From: Mesorhizobium sp. M1B.F.Ca.ET.045.04.1.1 | GTDB taxonomy: Bacteria > Pseudomonadota > Alphaproteobacteria > Rhizobiales > Rhizobiaceae | Reading direction: 5' to 3' | Length of the DNA: 64,000 nt | NCBI RefSeq assembly: GCF_003952465.1 | Contig: NZ_CP034448.1 | Location: 2,891,001-2,955,000, forward strand | Shown: positions 62,101 to 64,000 of the stretch, one piece after another | Numbering within the stretch: position 1 is the stretch's first letter | Layout: each line of letters starts with the position of its first letter | Notes under the pieces: model-generated | Seen by the model: only the letters and a program-made list of their open reading frames with translations | The model's database searches: none | What the model was told of the DNA's origin: nothing | Made by a program: the position numbers and the translations under genes

Positions 62101-63524
62101 TCGAACTGCGCGAGTGTCTCGAAAGCGCGGTAGACCTGATCGCGCCAAGGACGGCAGAGAAGGAACTGGACCTCGGCTACGTCGTCGAGCCCGGTGCGCC
62201 GGAAACGATTGTGGCCGACAGCAACCGACTACGCCAGGTTCTGATCAACCTGCTCAACAACGCCGTCAAATTCACCGAGCGAGGAGAAATCGTCCTCACT
62301 GTCACGGAGTTGTCGTCCAAAGCCGAGGAAGCCAACGCGCACCGCGATGACGGGCGAAAGATGTGCACCCTTCAGTTTGCCGTGCGCGACACGGGTATCG
62401 GCATACCCAAGGATCGGATGGATCGCCTTTTTAAATCCTTCAGTCAGATCGATGCCTCTACGACCAGGCGCTATGGCGGGACCGGGCTCGGTCTGGCTAT
62501 CAGCCGGCGTCTGGTGGAGTTGATGGGTGGTGAGATCTGGGTCGATAGCGCGGAAGGAAAAGGCACAACGTTCTTCTTCACGATCCGGGCGCCTGTGGCT
62601 TCGAGTCAAAAAGCGGCGAACGCACTGCCGGCAACGGGCGAACTGGCCGGCAAACGGCTGCTGGTCGTGGATGACAACGCAACGAACCGGCGCATCATGT
62701 CACTGCAGGCGCAGTCATGGAATATGATGGCGTCCGCAAGCGAACATCCGGCCGACGCGCTGCGAAAGCTTGAGGCAGGTGAAGTCTTCGATGTCGTCGT
62801 TCTCGACATGAACATGCCTGACATGGATGGGATCGAACTCGCCAGAAAGATACGCGCCCTCGACGGCAGGGAAGCCGTTCCGCTGGTGCTGCTCAGTTCA
62901 ATGGCGCCGATGTCGGAGGACAGGAAAAAGGAAATGGAGAGCCTGAGGTTCGCGGCCACACTTTCTAAGCCGATCAAGCCATCGCCGTTGCTCAATACAT
63001 TCCTGTCCATCTTTGTCGGAGCTCCGACACGCTCCATCCGGTCCGATCAGCAGAAGGGGCCGGCTCTCGATAGTACGATGGCGCAGAAGTTTCCGCTTAA
63101 CGTCCTCTTGGTCGACGACAATGCCACCAACCGGAAGCTTGGCTCCAAGGTGCTCGAGCGCCTGGGTTACAAGCCGGAGCTGGCGGTGGACGGGCGGTCG
63201 GCCGTCGCTGCATACACCCACAGCGGTCATGACGTTATCCTGATGGATATCGAAATGCCTGACATGGACGGTCTCGAAGCGACAAGATTGATCCGCGCGC
63301 CCGGCCGCCAGCATGCGCGCCAGCCGTTCATCGTGGCTCTGACCGCCAACGCGATGGCCGGCGATCGCGAGAGGTATCTGGATGCGGGGATGGATGACTA
63401 TCTCAGCAAGCCGCTGCGCGTCGAAGACCTCATCGCATCGCTGAACAGGGCGGTGCTGGCTGGCGGGCACAGGCCTGCCGTTGCAGCGACAGATTTCGAT
63501 GAACCCGGCGTGGCAAGGCTCTAA
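59148..63524 (+). CDS. hybrid histidine kinase with four GAF domains and two receivers
   Basis: The 1458-residue protein starts with a coiled coil (DLASRLASADRRIAELENI). It then has three closely similar GAF units, each opening with ELAILNSVGEA/EMAILNSVGEA and ending MGVAIANARLF-like, repeated about every 174 residues, and a fourth, more distant GAF (to about residue 740). A PAS-like segment follows, then HisKA FLATMSHEIRTPMNGVIGM with His921, an ATPase (LINLLNNAVKFTERG, DTGIGIPKDRM, GTGLGLAISRRLV), and two receiver domains with phospho-Asp1220 (VVLDMNMPDMDG) and Asp1367 (ILMDIEMPDMDG). A final Hpt is encoded separately at 63749. The start is at the ATG after GGAGAAG. Confidence 0.93.
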   Translation: MQSSVEGDLASRLASADRRIAELENINAVAAIELDRLSAENKRLIQFAEERTKELAILNSVGEAMAKALNVKTVTRIVGDQVREIFGADITEILLHDEASDLITVPYSFYREYQDVEPFTLGAGLTSKVILSGKPLVLGTFEQSLEFDVIALSEAERSESYIGVPIIAGGRTLGVVSVQSYEKNAFGEDHLRLLQGLSSSMGVAIANARLFDETQRLLKVSEDRAKELAILNSVGEATAKTLNVKTVTRIVGDKVREMFGAEVTEILLRDETSDLITVPYAYYRDYQEPEPFVMGEGLTSKVILSGKPLLLGNIDEHIALGALMPTEEDKTESYLGVPIIAGDRTLGVVSVQSYQKNVFNEDHVRLLQALSSSMGVAIANAYLFDETQRLLKIAQDRAKEMAILNSVGEAMTKSLNVDTLIQLVGDKVREAFGTEVSEILLHDSQSGLVRVPYAYYRGYKTIEAFPLGIGLTSEIISTGKPLVFSTVEEGRRRGAYFPFEEDRTSSYIGVPINSGERTLGVVSVQSYEKNAFDENHVRLLQTIASNMGVAIANARLFDETQRLLKETQQRAAELGAISKVSQALVGEAELGNTIQLIGDQMQEIFSADIVYVALLDPKTKLIHFPYQFGEAFTTLRLGEGLTSKILETGEPLLINQDVAERGAEIGATPVGKDALSYLGVPIRTGQGNVGVISVQSTTREGMFNDDSLRLLSTIAATAGAALHNAQLFTELKYTEAAVRQSEGRFRQLFESAPIPLWEEDWSGLKVIVDGLVRQGISDVRGYLRDNPQIAASLHDSVRWIDFNDALVRLYGAESKDALRARLEEDTGEHSWATYPDAVAQYLDGRLHTSTEVVDKDFSGRDLYLVETVQLPEDPANDWSRIVSSTQDVTELKQLSLALQQAKEAAEAANEAKSTFLATMSHEIRTPMNGVIGMANLLLATKLDDEQREIGETINNSAEALLTIINDILDFSKVEAGKLDLDPREFELRECLESAVDLIAPRTAEKELDLGYVVEPGAPETIVADSNRLRQVLINLLNNAVKFTERGEIVLTVTELSSKAEEANAHRDDGRKMCTLQFAVRDTGIGIPKDRMDRLFKSFSQIDASTTRRYGGTGLGLAISRRLVELMGGEIWVDSAEGKGTTFFFTIRAPVASSQKAANALPATGELAGKRLLVVDDNATNRRIMSLQAQSWNMMASASEHPADALRKLEAGEVFDVVVLDMNMPDMDGIELARKIRALDGREAVPLVLLSSMAPMSEDRKKEMESLRFAATLSKPIKPSPLLNTFLSIFVGAPTRSIRSDQQKGPALDSTMAQKFPLNVLLVDDNATNRKLGSKVLERLGYKPELAVDGRSAVAAYTHSGHDVILMDIEMPDMDGLEATRLIRAPGRQHARQPFIVALTANAMAGDRERYLDAGMDDYLSKPLRVEDLIASLNRAVLAGGHRPAVAATDFDEPGVARL

Positions 63525-63748
63525 AATATAAAGGACGCACCTTGGAGCAATCGCCACCAGCGCCGTGGCGGCATTGATGGGAGTTATGCGCTATCGCTAA
63601 TTTAGCATGTCTGCGATAGTCTGCATTTTAAACGCGATGGAACTCTGACGAATCCAATCAGGGTTCGATTTCAATCCTACTTCACTAGTGCCGGGCGAAA
63701 CTCGCGGTCAGTGGTTATAGCCAGAAGAAACGAACATCGGGGGGCGTC

Positions 63749-64000
63749 GTGGCGATCGACAGGGGGGCACTGGACAAGTTGCGCGAGCTTGTCGGTGGCG
63801 AAGAGGCTGACCTTGTAGAGCTCGTGGAGTCCTTTCTCGAGGAGGGGCCGTCCATCATGCAGGACATGTGGTCGTCGGCTCGGGCTTCCGACTTGGCGGC
63901 CAGCCGACGGGCTGCTCATTCCCTGAAATCCAATGCGCGGGATATGGGTGCGGCCGAACTCAGCCAGATCTGCGCCCGGGTGGAGGCGCGGTGCGCGAGC
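63749..64000 (+). CDS. Hpt domain phosphotransfer protein, cut by the window end
   Basis: The GTG-started frame reads GALDKLRELVGGEEADLVEL, VESFLEEGPSIMQDMWSSA, then SRRAAHSLKSNARDMGAAEL with the Hpt phospho-accepting His, and continues past 64000. It follows the hybrid kinase by 224 nt in the same direction, so it is the likely phosphotransfer partner of that kinase's receivers. Confidence 0.85.
   Translation, partial: MAIDRGALDKLRELVGGEEADLVELVESFLEEGPSIMQDMWSSARASDLAASRRAAHSLKSNARDMGAAELSQICARVEARCAS

Noticed and set aside
1..64000. CRISPR arrays, tRNA genes, rRNA genes, phage structural or conjugation genes
   Set aside because: No regularly spaced repeats, no clover-leaf or T-arm sequence, and no capsid, portal, relaxase or type IV secretion motifs were seen on either strand.

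Overview
The window looks like accessory chromosome or large-plasmid DNA of a Rhizobiales alphaproteobacterium, closest in flavour to Mesorhizobium/Phyllobacteriaceae. The evidence is high-GC codon use, many small proteins typical of that order (DUF982, DUF1488, DUF1236, DUF2945, KTSC, SyrA/ExoX-like), and GC-rich hairpin intergenic repeats of the rhizobial mosaic type. No rRNA, tRNA, CRISPR array, phage or conjugation genes were seen.

Layout. 0-4.9 kb: a dense set of tiny genes, several overlapping by 4 nt, ending in a NYN-LOTUS protein. 5-11 kb: a cytochrome bd subunit I remnant without its partner, a uracil-DNA-glycosylase-like gene, a decayed DUF488 gene, and an Rrf2 (NsrR-like) regulator with a group III truncated haemoglobin behind a perfect 13-bp-arm palindrome, then a PTS EIIA gene. 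11.3-24.4 kb is the best preserved and most coherent block: a secreted His-rich protein and a cupredoxin, a histidine kinase, a LysR regulator, a Tat-exported gluconate-dehydrogenase-type small subunit with its GMC flavoprotein and a cytochrome c, an F6P-aldolase-like enzyme, a Rieske/FAD oxidoreductase, and an orphan cytochrome c oxidase subunit I with a 5-FTHF cyclo-ligase-like gene.

Four places in this block carry the same 32-bp element, TTGC-N20-CGTTTG, always in the same orientation towards the downstream gene. Two of the four sit in the divergent gap of a LysR gene, one LysR being intact and one broken. I read this as a LysR-controlled periplasmic oxidation and electron-transfer regulon. 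This is the main candidate for something undescribed.

24.4-32.6 kb is a decay zone: a broken LysR gene, half a DUF488 gene, half a site-2 protease, a VOC gene cut by an IS21 istA remnant, and one intact GSU2403-type nucleotidyltransferase behind nested palindromes. 32.6-40.6 kb has DNA-transaction genes (frameshifted ATP-dependent DNA ligase, staphylococcal-nuclease-like proteins, BRCT protein), a methyltransferase, two SyrA-like proteins, small Tat/secreted proteins and intergenic repeats. 40.6-53.2 kb holds a BBE-type FAD oxidase, a SAM-cyclase-ATPase-TPR signalling protein, small enzymes (RidA, VOC, SnoaL-like, RibD-like) and several truncated genes. 53.4-64 kb holds an RND efflux operon, a broken acetyl-xylan-esterase gene, and a very large hybrid histidine kinase with four GAF domains followed by a separate Hpt-domain gene cut by the window end.

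About a dozen genes are truncated or frameshifted, so the region appears to evolve by insertion, duplication and loss, while the 11-24 kb block and the signalling genes stay intact.
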